This document shows positions 25,890 to 33,756 of a DNA stretch of 64,000 nucleotides, one piece after another; the stretch's first letter is position 1; each line of letters opens with the position of its first letter. The position numbers and the translations under genes were made by a program. Source of the stretch: Flavobacterium flavigenum (lineage in GTDB: Bacteria; Bacteroidota; Bacteroidia; Flavobacteriales; Flavobacteriaceae); the NCBI RefSeq assembly GCF_027111255.2, contig NZ_CP114285.2, forward strand, positions 1,736,001 through 1,800,000. The letters are read 5' to 3'. The notes beneath the pieces are model-generated. The model did no database searches, had not been told where the DNA came from, and saw only the letters and a program-made list of their open reading frames with translations.

Positions 25890-27458
25890 CTAATTACTCT
25901 TTTCATTAGGCTCATATTTATGATGTTCGACTACATGAATTTCTTTTTCCTGCTTACCACAAATTGATTGTGCAATTTTCATATCATGGACAAAATTTCT
26001 AAATTGATTAGTCGATAAATCAAGTGCCACTCCATCAAAATGAATCCAATCCAGATCTCCCAGTTTTACATGTTTTTCAATCATTAATGCACCAGCAGAA
26101 AGTGCCATCATAGAAGCCATAGAACCAATATCATGACTTGAATAACCAGGAATAATATTTGGATATTCTTTAACTTTCAAATTATTATAGTGCCTAATGA
26201 CTGATACCTGGCAAGATTCTGGCGGAGCTGGATAAGATGATGTACATTGAAGTAAAAAAAGTCTTCTATTTTGCGTAAAATTTTGAAGAACAAATTTTTC
26301 ATATTCTACATCTGTAAAGCCAGTAGAAATTACAAGATCTCCTTTAAAATTATTTCCAACATTTAATAAAAAATTCTTGTGCTTAGAAATTGTACTTGGA
26401 AGTTTCAAAAGTGGTAAATCATATTTCTTGACATATTCAAAAGAATTAACATCGAGAATTGATAAGAACCAAAATATCTCATTACTGGCACATTCTTCTA
26501 TAAGTACATCAAATAATCTATCATTCAATTCTACTCCTTTTCTATAATCTCTTAATGTATTTCCAAATGGAGAATCATATGGTGAGTTTAATTCCGTTTC
26601 AGTATAAAAAGTATCTACATCTCTTTTTTGAACTTTTATAACATTTGCTCCCGCTCCTTTAGCAAGTCTAACCATAGCTCGTAATCTATTTTCATCTCCT
26701 ATATGGTTATTTGTTAATTCAGCTACAATAATAGGTATGCCTTTTGAAGTATTTTCTAAAAGAACTTTGTAGAGTTCATTATTCTGTTTTAAGCTATTTG
26801 GTTTAGTTAAATTAATATCAACTTTATTAAATGTCTCTACACTAATATCACTGAATGTTCTATTACCCACATGTATGAAAGATATTTCTTTTGAACCAGA
26901 AAAATATTTTTTTAATGTTTTAAAAATACTTTCTTGTGTTTTTAAAACCATATCAGTATACTCTGGTTGATGGTCAGAAAAATCAGTAATTACATTTGGC
27001 ACATTACTGTAAAAATCAAAGCCTATAAAATAGACCTCCATTTTTATTGATAATGTTTCCTGAATTGCCAAAGCTAATTTTGTTGCTGAAATAAATAAAA
27101 AATCAGTAATAGAAAGCTGATCATTTTCAATAATTGAGAGTGTTTTCTCTGATGTTTCAAAAGTCTCAGGCTCATACGGCAATTGATACCAATTTGTACT
27201 GGGAGATGTTATTCTAGAGCTAAAATAACATTTTGCTTTTGATCCATTAGCTTTTATACTTTCGTGTGCCCACAAACTATGCACTAAACAAAAATGGCCA
27301 GGAAAAATACGCTCAGAATCATTGATATTTATTACTATACCATCACCCAGAATACTCGTTTTAATTTTTCCAGAGGTAGGTCCTTTCCCTAAAATGTAAA
27401 TTTTATTTGTTTGTAATTCTGAAACGATATTTTTTATTTGGTTCAAGTAATTCTCCAT
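25890..27458 (-). CDS. Fusion of DUF115/GT42-like domain with NeuB-type nonulosonic acid synthase
   Basis: From MENYLNQIKN the protein has 522 residues. Residues 1-205 form a Rossmann-like domain with YILGKGPTSGKI, VININDSERIF, EVYFIGFDFYS and FIHVGNRT, resembling DUF115/GT42-like proteins. Residues about 241-505 form a NeuB TIM barrel: IPIIVAELTNNHIGD, NVIKVQKRDVDTFY, LLKLPSTISKH, LQCTSSYPAPPES, IPGYSSHDIG and IEKHV. NeuB enzymes condense PEP with an N-acyl-mannosamine or mannose(-6-P) to give a 9-carbon acid. The usual C-terminal antifreeze-like (SAF) domain is absent. An upstream ATG (27485) would overlap the preceding gene further. The start at 27458 already overlaps it by 56 bases. Confidence 0.85.
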   Translation of the reverse strand: MENYLNQIKNIVSELQTNKIYILGKGPTSGKIKTSILGDGIVININDSERIFPGHFCLVHSLWAHESIKANGSKAKCYFSSRITSPSTNWYQLPYEPETFETSEKTLSIIENDQLSITDFLFISATKLALAIQETLSIKMEVYFIGFDFYSNVPNVITDFSDHQPEYTDMVLKTQESIFKTLKKYFSGSKEISFIHVGNRTFSDISVETFNKVDINLTKPNSLKQNNELYKVLLENTSKGIPIIVAELTNNHIGDENRLRAMVRLAKGAGANVIKVQKRDVDTFYTETELNSPYDSPFGNTLRDYRKGVELNDRLFDVLIEECASNEIFWFLSILDVNSFEYVKKYDLPLLKLPSTISKHKNFLLNVGNNFKGDLVISTGFTDVEYEKFVLQNFTQNRRLFLLQCTSSYPAPPESCQVSVIRHYNNLKVKEYPNIIPGYSSHDIGSMASMMALSAGALMIEKHVKLGDLDWIHFDGVALDLSTNQFRNFVHDMKIAQSICGKQEKEIHVVEHHKYEPNEKSN

Positions 27459-28086
27459 GATATTCTTTTCCGTTAACATTAACATTTAAATTATTCTCTA
27501 ATGCCAGATTCAGTCCTGGAATGATATCCCAAACCTTTGCTCCTTTAGGGTTTTCAAAGCTAAAAAAAGATCCCTTAATAACATTATACATATTGTAAAC
27601 AGCACAACCAATAATTCTATACTCAAATCCAGGTTCTAATTTTAAAATATCTTCTTTTGTTAAACTTGAAGAAATTCCAGCTATTCGAGATTCGAATTTT
27701 TCAAACTTATCACCGGTTATCATATACGAATCAAGTTCCGGAAGAGCAAGCATTGATTGCTGATGGATACCGTCAATATAAACACAAACAGCCACACCCC
27801 ATTCTTTAAGTCCAGATACAAAATTTTCTGTTCCATCTATAGGATCCAAAATTACAATATTTGGCTTTTTAAAATTTTCAAGATTACTTTCGGGGCTTTC
27901 TTCAGATATTAAGCCAAAATCAGGAAGATTATCTTTCATGTAATTCTTAATAAGCGTCTCACATAACAAATCCCCTTTAGAAACATAACTGTCGTCTTCC
28001 TTTTTAACCTTTGTGTTTCTTAGTAATAATATTTCAGAAAGATTCTCTTGAATTATATTTTTAATATCTAGACATATTGAATTCAT
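27403..28086 (-). CDS. Inositol-monophosphatase-family sugar phosphatase
   Basis: The 227-residue protein has the Mg-dependent Li-sensitive phosphatase motifs. The acidic pair is in LISEESPE (Glu62-Glu63), then comes LDPIDGTENF (Asp81, Asp84) and later GAKVWDIIPG (Asp187). Family members act on inositol phosphates, PAP or sugar phosphates. Between a NeuA-like and a NeuB-like gene, with a 4-base overlap upstream and a 56-base overlap downstream, the likely job is removal of the phosphate from a 9-phosphorylated nonulosonic acid. That step is carried out by HAD phosphatases in known Kdn pathways. Confidence 0.87.
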   Translation of the reverse strand: MNSICLDIKNIIQENLSEILLLRNTKVKKEDDSYVSKGDLLCETLIKNYMKDNLPDFGLISEESPESNLENFKKPNIVILDPIDGTENFVSGLKEWGVAVCVYIDGIHQQSMLALPELDSYMITGDKFEKFESRIAGISSSLTKEDILKLEPGFEYRIIGCAVYNMYNVIKGSFFSFENPKGAKVWDIIPGLNLALENNLNVNVNGKEYHGELLEPNKKYRFRITNK

Positions 28087-28841
28087 AGTAGTCCTTCTGA
28101 TTTATAAAGTTCATAAATACCATTGTTAGAAATCCATTCCTCTGTACGCTTAAGATCATCAATATCATGAACATCGAAACACCCCTCGGTTAAATAAGGC
28201 AATATATTGTTCCCCATCACAGTCCATGGCTGCTGTCCATTTTTCGAGTTTATCCCTTTCTCCATACTTAACACCCAAAACGAATGATCATAGAACAAGC
28301 AAGTACCTAATTCTTGTCTGTTAGCAGATATATTTCCTTTGATTTGAACATAGGGCTCTAAAAAACCTTCCACATTAACTTTTCTTGCTCGAAGGGCATG
28401 ATATTCATCTTTTTGATGCGATGGAATTACAGCAGAGATATTACTATTTTTAAGTAATAATTCTATACAATCATCAATCATATTTGTACTAATTGTTCCA
28501 ACATTGGCATGTATTACAATTAAGGTTGATATTTCACCTTCTTTCAAAATAGTTTCGCAAGCATGTCTAACAGCATCTGCACTTTGAGCATTTGGAGTAG
28601 CTAATTCATCAGGCCTCAAAATAGTAGTAAAGCCAACATTTTTTCCTGCATCTAAAATTTTTGGATCATCACTACTTATATAATATCTCTTTATAAATTT
28701 AGATCTTTTCGCAGCTAATGCACCCCAATGTAGAAGAGGAATACCAAAAACAGGCAAAATATTTTTATCCTTAAGCGTATTATTACCTCTTCCAATAATA
28801 AGGGCAGCAATATCTTCTCTCTTTGATTGTTCTATACTCAT
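28083..28841 (-). CDS. NeuA-like CMP-sugar (acylneuraminate-type) cytidylyltransferase
   Basis: The 252-residue nucleotidyltransferase has a glycine-rich N-terminal loop (ALIIGRGNNTLKDKNILPVF, a variant of the usual ARxGSKxxxxKN signature). It also has SSDDPKILDAGKN, RPDELATPNAQSADAVRHA and VIHANVGTIS. This is the CMP-sialic acid/CMP-Kdo synthetase family, with the RPxxLA signature preferring nonulosonic acids. It would activate the product of the neighbouring NeuB-type synthase as a CMP-sugar. Its end overlaps the phosphatase gene by 4 bases, so translation is probably coupled. Confidence 0.85.
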   Translation of the reverse strand: MSIEQSKREDIAALIIGRGNNTLKDKNILPVFGIPLLHWGALAAKRSKFIKRYYISSDDPKILDAGKNVGFTTILRPDELATPNAQSADAVRHACETILKEGEISTLIVIHANVGTISTNMIDDCIELLLKNSNISAVIPSHQKDEYHALRARKVNVEGFLEPYVQIKGNISANRQELGTCLFYDHSFWVLSMEKGINSKNGQQPWTVMGNNILPYLTEGCFDVHDIDDLKRTEEWISNNGIYELYKSEGLL

Positions 28842-28893
28842 AATTTACACCTTAAATAATTTAAAGTTTTACAATCTTAAATCTTTTATTTTT

Positions 28894-29976
28894 TTAAAAC
28901 AATTTCAAATCACTTTCTATCATTTCTTTAACCAGAGCTTCTAAATCATATTGAGGCTTCCATCCTAGTTTAGTTTTAGATTTTGTAGGATCACCAATTA
29001 GAAGATCTACTTCAGTAGGACGATAATATTCAGGATCTACACGTACTACTGTTTTTCCTACTTCTAATTGATATAGAGGATTGTTGCAAGATGCTACTTT
29101 AGCTACTTCATTTTCGTTTTCTCCTTCAAAAGTCAATGCAACTCCCACCTCAGCAAAAGCCATAATAACGAAATCTCTAATATAGGTAGTCACACCTGTA
29201 GCTATTACATAATCTTCAGGAGTATCCTGCTGTAAAATTCTCCACATTGCCTCAACATAATCTTTTGCATGTCCCCAATCTCTTTGTGAATTTAGATTTC
29301 CAAGATATAGACATTCTTGTTTTCCTTTTGCGATAGCAGCAGTAGCCATAGTAATTTTACGGGTTACAAAAGTTTCACCACGTCTTGGAGACTCGTGATT
29401 AAATAAAATACCATTACATGCAAACATATTATAGGCTTCACGATAATTTTTTGTTATCCAAAAACCGTAAATCTTGGCTGCACCATATGGAGAACGTGGA
29501 TAAAATGGTGAGTTTTCATCATAAAAACCTCGTTCATTTTTATTTTCTGCCATACCCCCATAAAGCTCTGAAGTAGAGGCCTGATAAATTCTGGTTTTAT
29601 CACATAATCCCAAAATCCTCACTGCTTCCAATATTCTCAAAGTACCTATTCCGTCTACATTAGCCACATATTCCGGGGAATCAAAAGATACCTTCACATG
29701 GGACATTGCTCCTAAATTATAAATCTCATCTGGCTGAACTTCCTGAATTATTCTAATAATATTAGTTGAATCAGTTAAATCTCCATAATGTAATTTAAAG
29801 TTAACATGTACCTCATGCTGATCCTGATAAATATGATCAATTCTTTGTGTATTAAAAGATGATGCCCGTCTTTTAACTCCATGTACCTGATATCCTTTTT
29901 CTAATAATAATTCGGCTAAATAGGATCCATCCTGACCTGTGATTCCTGTTATAAGGGCTACTTTTTGTGTACTCAT
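28894..29976 (-). CDS. gmd: GDP-mannose 4,6-dehydratase
   Basis: From [20 protein letters not shown] the protein has 360 residues, near the usual 370. It is a short-chain dehydrogenase fold with the NAD(P) loop GITGQDGSY and YGDLTDS. The catalytic STSELYGG and Tyr-x3-Lys ([13 protein letters not shown]) are present, and [16 protein letters not shown] is specific to Gmd. It converts GDP-D-mannose to GDP-4-keto-6-deoxymannose. An upstream ATG would add 10 basic residues without family support. It follows fcl in the same direction, the standard GDP-L-fucose pair. Confidence 0.97.
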   Translation of the reverse strand: MSTQKVALITGITGQDGSYLAELLLEKGYQVHGVKRRASSFNTQRIDHIYQDQHEVHVNFKLHYGDLTDSTNIIRIIQEVQPDEIYNLGAMSHVKVSFDSPEYVANVDGIGTLRILEAVRILGLCDKTRIYQASTSELYGGMAENKNERGFYDENSPFYPRSPYGAAKIYGFWITKNYREAYNMFACNGILFNHESPRRGETFVTRKITMATAAIAKGKQECLYLGNLNSQRDWGHAKDYVEAMWRILQQDTPEDYVIATGVTTYIRDFVIMAFAEVGVALTFEGENENEVAKVASCNNPLYQLEVGKTVVRVDPEYYRPTEVDLLIGDPTKSKTKLGWKPQYDLEALVKEMIESDLKLF

Positions 29977-30051
29977 TGATTTTTTTACTTTACATTTCAT
30001 ATTCAAGTTAAGATATTACATTATTAATTCCTAACTTTTATTAACCTGAAA

Positions 30052-31002
30052 CTATATTTTTACTTGTTTAAAAACATCTTTATTTTTCAGAAACCAATCA
30101 TATGTCTTTTGAATTCCTTCTTCAAGTTCTATTTTATGTTTCCAGCCTAAATCATGCATTTTGGTAACATCCATTAATTTTCTTGGAGTACCATCCGGCT
30201 TAGTAGAATCCCAAATAATTTCTCCCTGATGCCCTGTGATTTTCTGAATGGTTTCTGCCAGATGTTTAATGGTTAAATCTTCACCAGTTCCTACGTTGTA
30301 TAAGTAATCCGGTAATTTATTTTCTAAAGCAAAAACCACCGCCTCAGCCATATCATCAACAAATAAAAATTCTCTCATTGGTGTACCGCTACCCCAGAGA
30401 GTCACAGCAGCATGATTATTTTCTTTAGCTTCATGAAACTTTCGAATCATAGCAGGTAAAACATGTGATGTATTTAAATCAAAATTATCATGTGTTCCAT
30501 ATAAATTTGTTGGCATCAAGCTCACATAATCCTTTCCAAATTGTTTTCTGATTGCCTGACAAGTTTTAACTCCTGTAATTTTAGCAATTGCATACCATTC
30601 ATTAGTTGGCTCTAAAGTATCAGTTAACAAATAATCTTCTTTTAGTGGTTGTGGAGCTAATTTTGGATATATACACGAGCTTCCTAAAAAAATAAATTTC
30701 TCTACACTATTTTGTAATGCTGCATCAATCAGATTATTCTGAATCTGCATATTCTCCATAATAAACTGGTACGGATAATCATTATTAGCCAGTATCCCAC
30801 CAACTCTTGCAGCGGCATCAATAATAACTTCAGGTTTTTCTTGAGATATAAAATCACGAACGGCTTGTTGATTTCGTAGATCGAGTTCTTTACTCGAAGC
30901 TCCAATTAAATTTGAAAATCCTTTATTAGAAAGTGTCCTCCAAATCGCACTCCCAACCATTCCTTTATGACCTGCGATGTAAATTTTTGTATTATTTTTC
31001 AT
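30052..31002 (-). CDS. fcl: GDP-L-fucose synthase
   Basis: The 316-residue extended SDR enzyme has IYIAGHKGMVGSAIWRTL, the typical WcaG N-terminus. It also has FLGSSCIYPKLAPQPL, the Tyr-x3-Lys pair in EWYAIAKITG, and MPTNLYGTHDNFDLNTSHVL. It carries out the 3,5-epimerisation and 4-reduction that complete GDP-L-fucose synthesis from the Gmd product. It is encoded 75 bases upstream of gmd and 5 bases after the TagD-like gene. Confidence 0.97.
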   Translation of the reverse strand: MKNNTKIYIAGHKGMVGSAIWRTLSNKGFSNLIGASSKELDLRNQQAVRDFISQEKPEVIIDAAARVGGILANNDYPYQFIMENMQIQNNLIDAALQNSVEKFIFLGSSCIYPKLAPQPLKEDYLLTDTLEPTNEWYAIAKITGVKTCQAIRKQFGKDYVSLMPTNLYGTHDNFDLNTSHVLPAMIRKFHEAKENNHAAVTLWGSGTPMREFLFVDDMAEAVVFALENKLPDYLYNVGTGEDLTIKHLAETIQKITGHQGEIIWDSTKPDGTPRKLMDVTKMHDLGWKHKIELEEGIQKTYDWFLKNKDVFKQVKI

Positions 31003-31007
31003 TTTAC

Positions 31008-31433
31008 CTAAATTACCTTTAATGCTTCTTTTTCTGCGACTACTTTCCTTAATCCACTGCTTGAAAAGCGATGATCTCTGGTATTAAAATATAGTTGAAT
31101 TCCTTTGGATTCACAATATTCTCTACCTGTAAAGTTTTTTTCACGATATTCGTCCCCAATGATACGTACATCAATTTTAAATGAACGCAAAATATCTTCT
31201 AAATCCTGTTCAGTAGCATATGGTACAATCTCATCTACAAACTTGCATCCTTTCAATTGAATGTAGCGTTCTACGACAGTTTGTGTAGGTCTGTTTTTTT
31301 CGGGCCGATCTAATGTTGGATCCGTTTGCAATGCACAAATCAAATAATCACATTGATGTTTGGCCTCTTCCAACATAGTAATATGACCTGCATGAAGCAA
31401 ATCAAAAGCGCTAAAGGTAATTCCTATTTTCAT
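31008..31433 (-). CDS. TagD-like cytidylyltransferase family protein
   Basis: The 141-residue nucleotidyltransferase has the H-x-G-H motif in SAFDLLHAGHITMLEEAK. A C-terminal SSSGLRKVV takes the place of the ISSTxIR-type motif. The family includes glycerol-3-phosphate cytidylyltransferase and related enzymes that activate small phosphates (glycerol-P, ribitol-P, ethanolamine-P). In a capsule locus it might provide a CDP-alditol decoration, but no dedicated transferase for one is evident. The name is by similarity only. Confidence 0.85.
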   Translation of the reverse strand: MKIGITFSAFDLLHAGHITMLEEAKHQCDYLICALQTDPTLDRPEKNRPTQTVVERYIQLKGCKFVDEIVPYATEQDLEDILRSFKIDVRIIGDEYREKNFTGREYCESKGIQLYFNTRDHRFSSSGLRKVVAEKEALKVI

Positions 31434-31469
31434 GACTATTATATTATACCTGAATGATATTTTTTTCGC

Positions 31470-32102
31470 TTAATATGCTGAATCTGCGTGGAAACGATTT
31501 TGTCCCAAGGCCACTATAAAACCAAAAGTCAGACCCAGCTGACTACTTGTCAATGGATTTGAAGACGAATGTGCTGTTTTCAATCCGTTATAATAAACAT
31601 TCTGCTCTAAAATTGCCTTATAACTAAGATCTGCAAAAAAAGAAACTTTCTCATTTATTGCAATATAAGGTTTAGCACCAATTATTACAGCACCAATAAG
31701 ATCACTGTAATCATATTCACTTGACAGTTGGCCAATACCACCCCCTGCATGAACAAGCAAACCAAATTGCCCTCCTGTACTTCGGGATAGTTCAATAACA
31801 TTACCTAAATTATAACAAATTTCTAATGTAGCTAATTTCTGATCCGTTTGCCTTTCAATTTTCTTAGTAAACTGATCGTAACTTAAAGACCCTAATAGCC
31901 CAACGTTTTCAGAAAACATATATCGCAACGAACCTTGTGCATGAGTCATTGATAGTGAATTACCACCTCCTTCTGGTGAAATATTAGATAAAGGAACAGC
32001 CAATCCTATTCCTGCTTCTACAAAAAGCTTATCGTATCTTAATCTATATTGTGCTTGTGAAATTGATGTAATTAATAATAAAGCAAAAAATATTTTTCTC
32101 AT
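31470..32102 (-). CDS. Outer-membrane beta-barrel protein, first gene of the polysaccharide run
   Basis: The 210-residue protein has a signal peptide (MRKIFFALLLITSISQAQ). Alternating amphipathic strands end in a hydrophobic/aromatic pattern, and phrases such as YDKLFVEAGIGLAVPL and SQLGLTFGFIVALG are typical of small OmpA/PorT-like barrels of Bacteroidota. The locus association suggests an envelope role, but nothing links it directly to export. It lies 36 bases upstream of the TagD-like gene and downstream of the long AT-rich gap at 32103. Confidence 0.8.
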   Translation of the reverse strand: MRKIFFALLLITSISQAQYRLRYDKLFVEAGIGLAVPLSNISPEGGGNSLSMTHAQGSLRYMFSENVGLLGSLSYDQFTKKIERQTDQKLATLEICYNLGNVIELSRSTGGQFGLLVHAGGGIGQLSSEYDYSDLIGAVIIGAKPYIAINEKVSFFADLSYKAILEQNVYYNGLKTAHSSSNPLTSSQLGLTFGFIVALGQNRFHADSAY

Positions 32103-32697
32103 AAGTAGGTAATTTTGGGATTTTTATATTTATAATTATTTTAAAGTTACTATTCTCCGTATTTATACATTTCATGTATTATATTTAGCGCAATTGCCAT
32201 CACATCTAAAATTTCTAAAAACATTATAATTTCTAAATGTTAAAATCAAAATTATAATTTCAAAAATTTATAATAGTATTTTTCTTTATAATTTTGAAAA
32301 ATAAATATCTTTTATATACAGCTTCGCTATTCTAACCCCCATATTAAGAATTAGAAATAAAATAAAATTTGTGCAAATGTATTGACATTTTTTAAATTAT
32401 ATACTTAAAAACACGACTGTATAATGAATAGTCGTTACACAAAAATACATTAATCTCATTATCAATCACATACAAATAATCATAAATTATAGTGATTTTG
32501 AGAATTTACTTTAAAAAATAAATTTAACTTAATTTAACAACTCAAAAAAAATCGTATTCGTTTTTTTGATGTTAAATTTCTGACATATATTAACCGGTTA
32601 TAAATTGATTTTAGAAAATAATTTGTAAATTATTTATAAATTGTAAACAAATGCCTAAAGCATAACTTTTAAAATTTAAGTTTATTGCATCATTATT
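32103..32697. other. AT-rich 595-base divergent intergenic region
   Basis: I see no open reading frame with protein-like composition here. The region separates the polysaccharide locus (minus) from the secreted-protein gene at 32698 (plus) and should hold both promoters, but no full TTG-N19-TANNTTTG promoter is obvious. It contains a 48-base imperfect palindrome (32531-32578) and a 10-base perfect palindrome TAACCGGTTA (32591-32600) that could be an operator. The base composition is even more AT-rich than its neighbours. Confidence 0.6.
32531..32578. repeat. Imperfect palindrome in the divergent region
   Basis: AATTTAACA (32531-32539) pairs with TGTTAAATT (32570-32578). Further in, TCAAAAAAA pairs with TTTTTTTGA and CG pairs with CG around a TATT loop, leaving two small bulges on one side. 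The T-run within the stem would let it act as a terminator of an unrecognised short transcript or as an untranslated-leader structure. Confidence 0.5.
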
Positions 32698-33663
32698 ATG
32701 AAAGAATATTTATTTTTCTTACTATTTTTCAGTTTTACAACTTACAGCCAAATTTCAGGATGCACAGATCCGCTTTCTAAAAATTACAATCCTAATGCAA
32801 CTCTAAACGATGGAAGTTGCTTGTACAAAAAAATCAACATAAAACCTGAATATTCAATTTTTTTAAATGATTCTATTAAAGAAACATCAGGACTTATTGC
32901 TTTTGACAATTTATTATGGACTCACAACGATGATCATGATAAAACTATTTACGGTTTAGACTCATTAGGAAAAATCAAAAAAAGAATAATTCTGAAAAAT
33001 GCTATAAATCATGACTGGGAAGAGATTTCTCAAGATAGTTCGTACATCTATATTGGGGATTTTGGAAATAATTATTCAGGAAACAGAACTGACCTAAAGA
33101 TTCTTAAAATCCAAAAAAAAACATTTTTAGAAAAAGACCCAATCATCGAAACAATCTCTTTTGTTTATTCTGATCAAACCGACCTTCATGCAAAGAGAGC
33201 AAATACAACCGATTTTGATTGCGAAGCTTTTATCGTCACAAAAGACAGTATTTATCTTTTTACAAAAAAATGGAAATCATCAAAAACCAGTATTTATAGT
33301 TTGCCAAATAAACCCGGAAATCACACAGCACAATTAAAAGAAACATTAGATTCAAAAGGGTTAGTTACAGGCGCAACTTACTTAGAATCAAAAAACCTAA
33401 TTGCACTTTGTGGTTATTCAACAAAAGGTAAACCTTTCATATATCTCTTATACGATTTCAAGAATCATGATTTCCTATCAGGAAATAAACGAAGAATTAA
33501 CCTTAAACTTTCTTTTCATCAAGTAGAAGGAATTACAACTGCAGATGGTTTACATTATTATTTAACCAACGAAGCGTTAATCAGGAAACCTATTCTGAAT
33601 ATAAGGCCACAAATACACTATTGCGATCTAAGTTCAATACTGGATTCCGATCTGCATAAATAA
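32698..33663 (+). CDS. Secreted protein with CTDP-NYNP motif and propeller-like body
   Basis: The 321-residue protein has a signal peptide (EYLFFLLFFSFTTYSQ). A short Cys-containing module follows (SGCTDPLSKNYNPNATLNDG, then SC), of a kind common in secreted and surface proteins of Bacteroidota. The remaining 270 residues (ETSGLIAFDNLLWTHNDD, WEEISQDSSYIYIGDFGNN, DFDCEAFIVTKDSIYLF) look like a beta-propeller related to SdiA-regulated/phytase-like-esterase proteins. No type IX secretion C-terminal tail is evident. The function is unknown. Confidence 0.75.
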   Translation: MKEYLFFLLFFSFTTYSQISGCTDPLSKNYNPNATLNDGSCLYKKINIKPEYSIFLNDSIKETSGLIAFDNLLWTHNDDHDKTIYGLDSLGKIKKRIILKNAINHDWEEISQDSSYIYIGDFGNNYSGNRTDLKILKIQKKTFLEKDPIIETISFVYSDQTDLHAKRANTTDFDCEAFIVTKDSIYLFTKKWKSSKTSIYSLPNKPGNHTAQLKETLDSKGLVTGATYLESKNLIALCGYSTKGKPFIYLLYDFKNHDFLSGNKRRINLKLSFHQVEGITTADGLHYYLTNEALIRKPILNIRPQIHYCDLSSILDSDLHK

Positions 33664-33687
33664 TTCGCAAATCGTAATATAATAGTT

Positions 33688-33695
33688 TACTTTTG
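33688..33695 (+). promoter_or_regulatory. -7 box (TACTTTTG) upstream of the ABC-F gene
   Basis: TACTTTTG matches TANNTTTG. A TTCG at 33664-33667 lies 20 bases upstream as a weak -33. The GTG start at 33757 gives a leader of about 55 bases. Confidence 0.4.
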
Positions 33696-33756
33696 CAAAA
33701 AGTTATGTTTTAATACACATTCATAACTTATTAATTTATAACTCATATTTTACAAA

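Noticed and set aside
25890..28841. A standard Neu5Ac (sialic acid) pathway
   Set aside because: No NeuC-type epimerase and no SAF domain on the NeuB barrel are present, and no O-acetyltransferase of the NeuD type is adjacent; the evidence supports only a nonulosonic acid in general.
10781..32102. Recently acquired genomic island with attachment sites
   Set aside because: The polysaccharide block is accessory in nature, but I saw no tRNA, integrase or flanking direct repeats; it is more likely a locally variable chromosomal locus.
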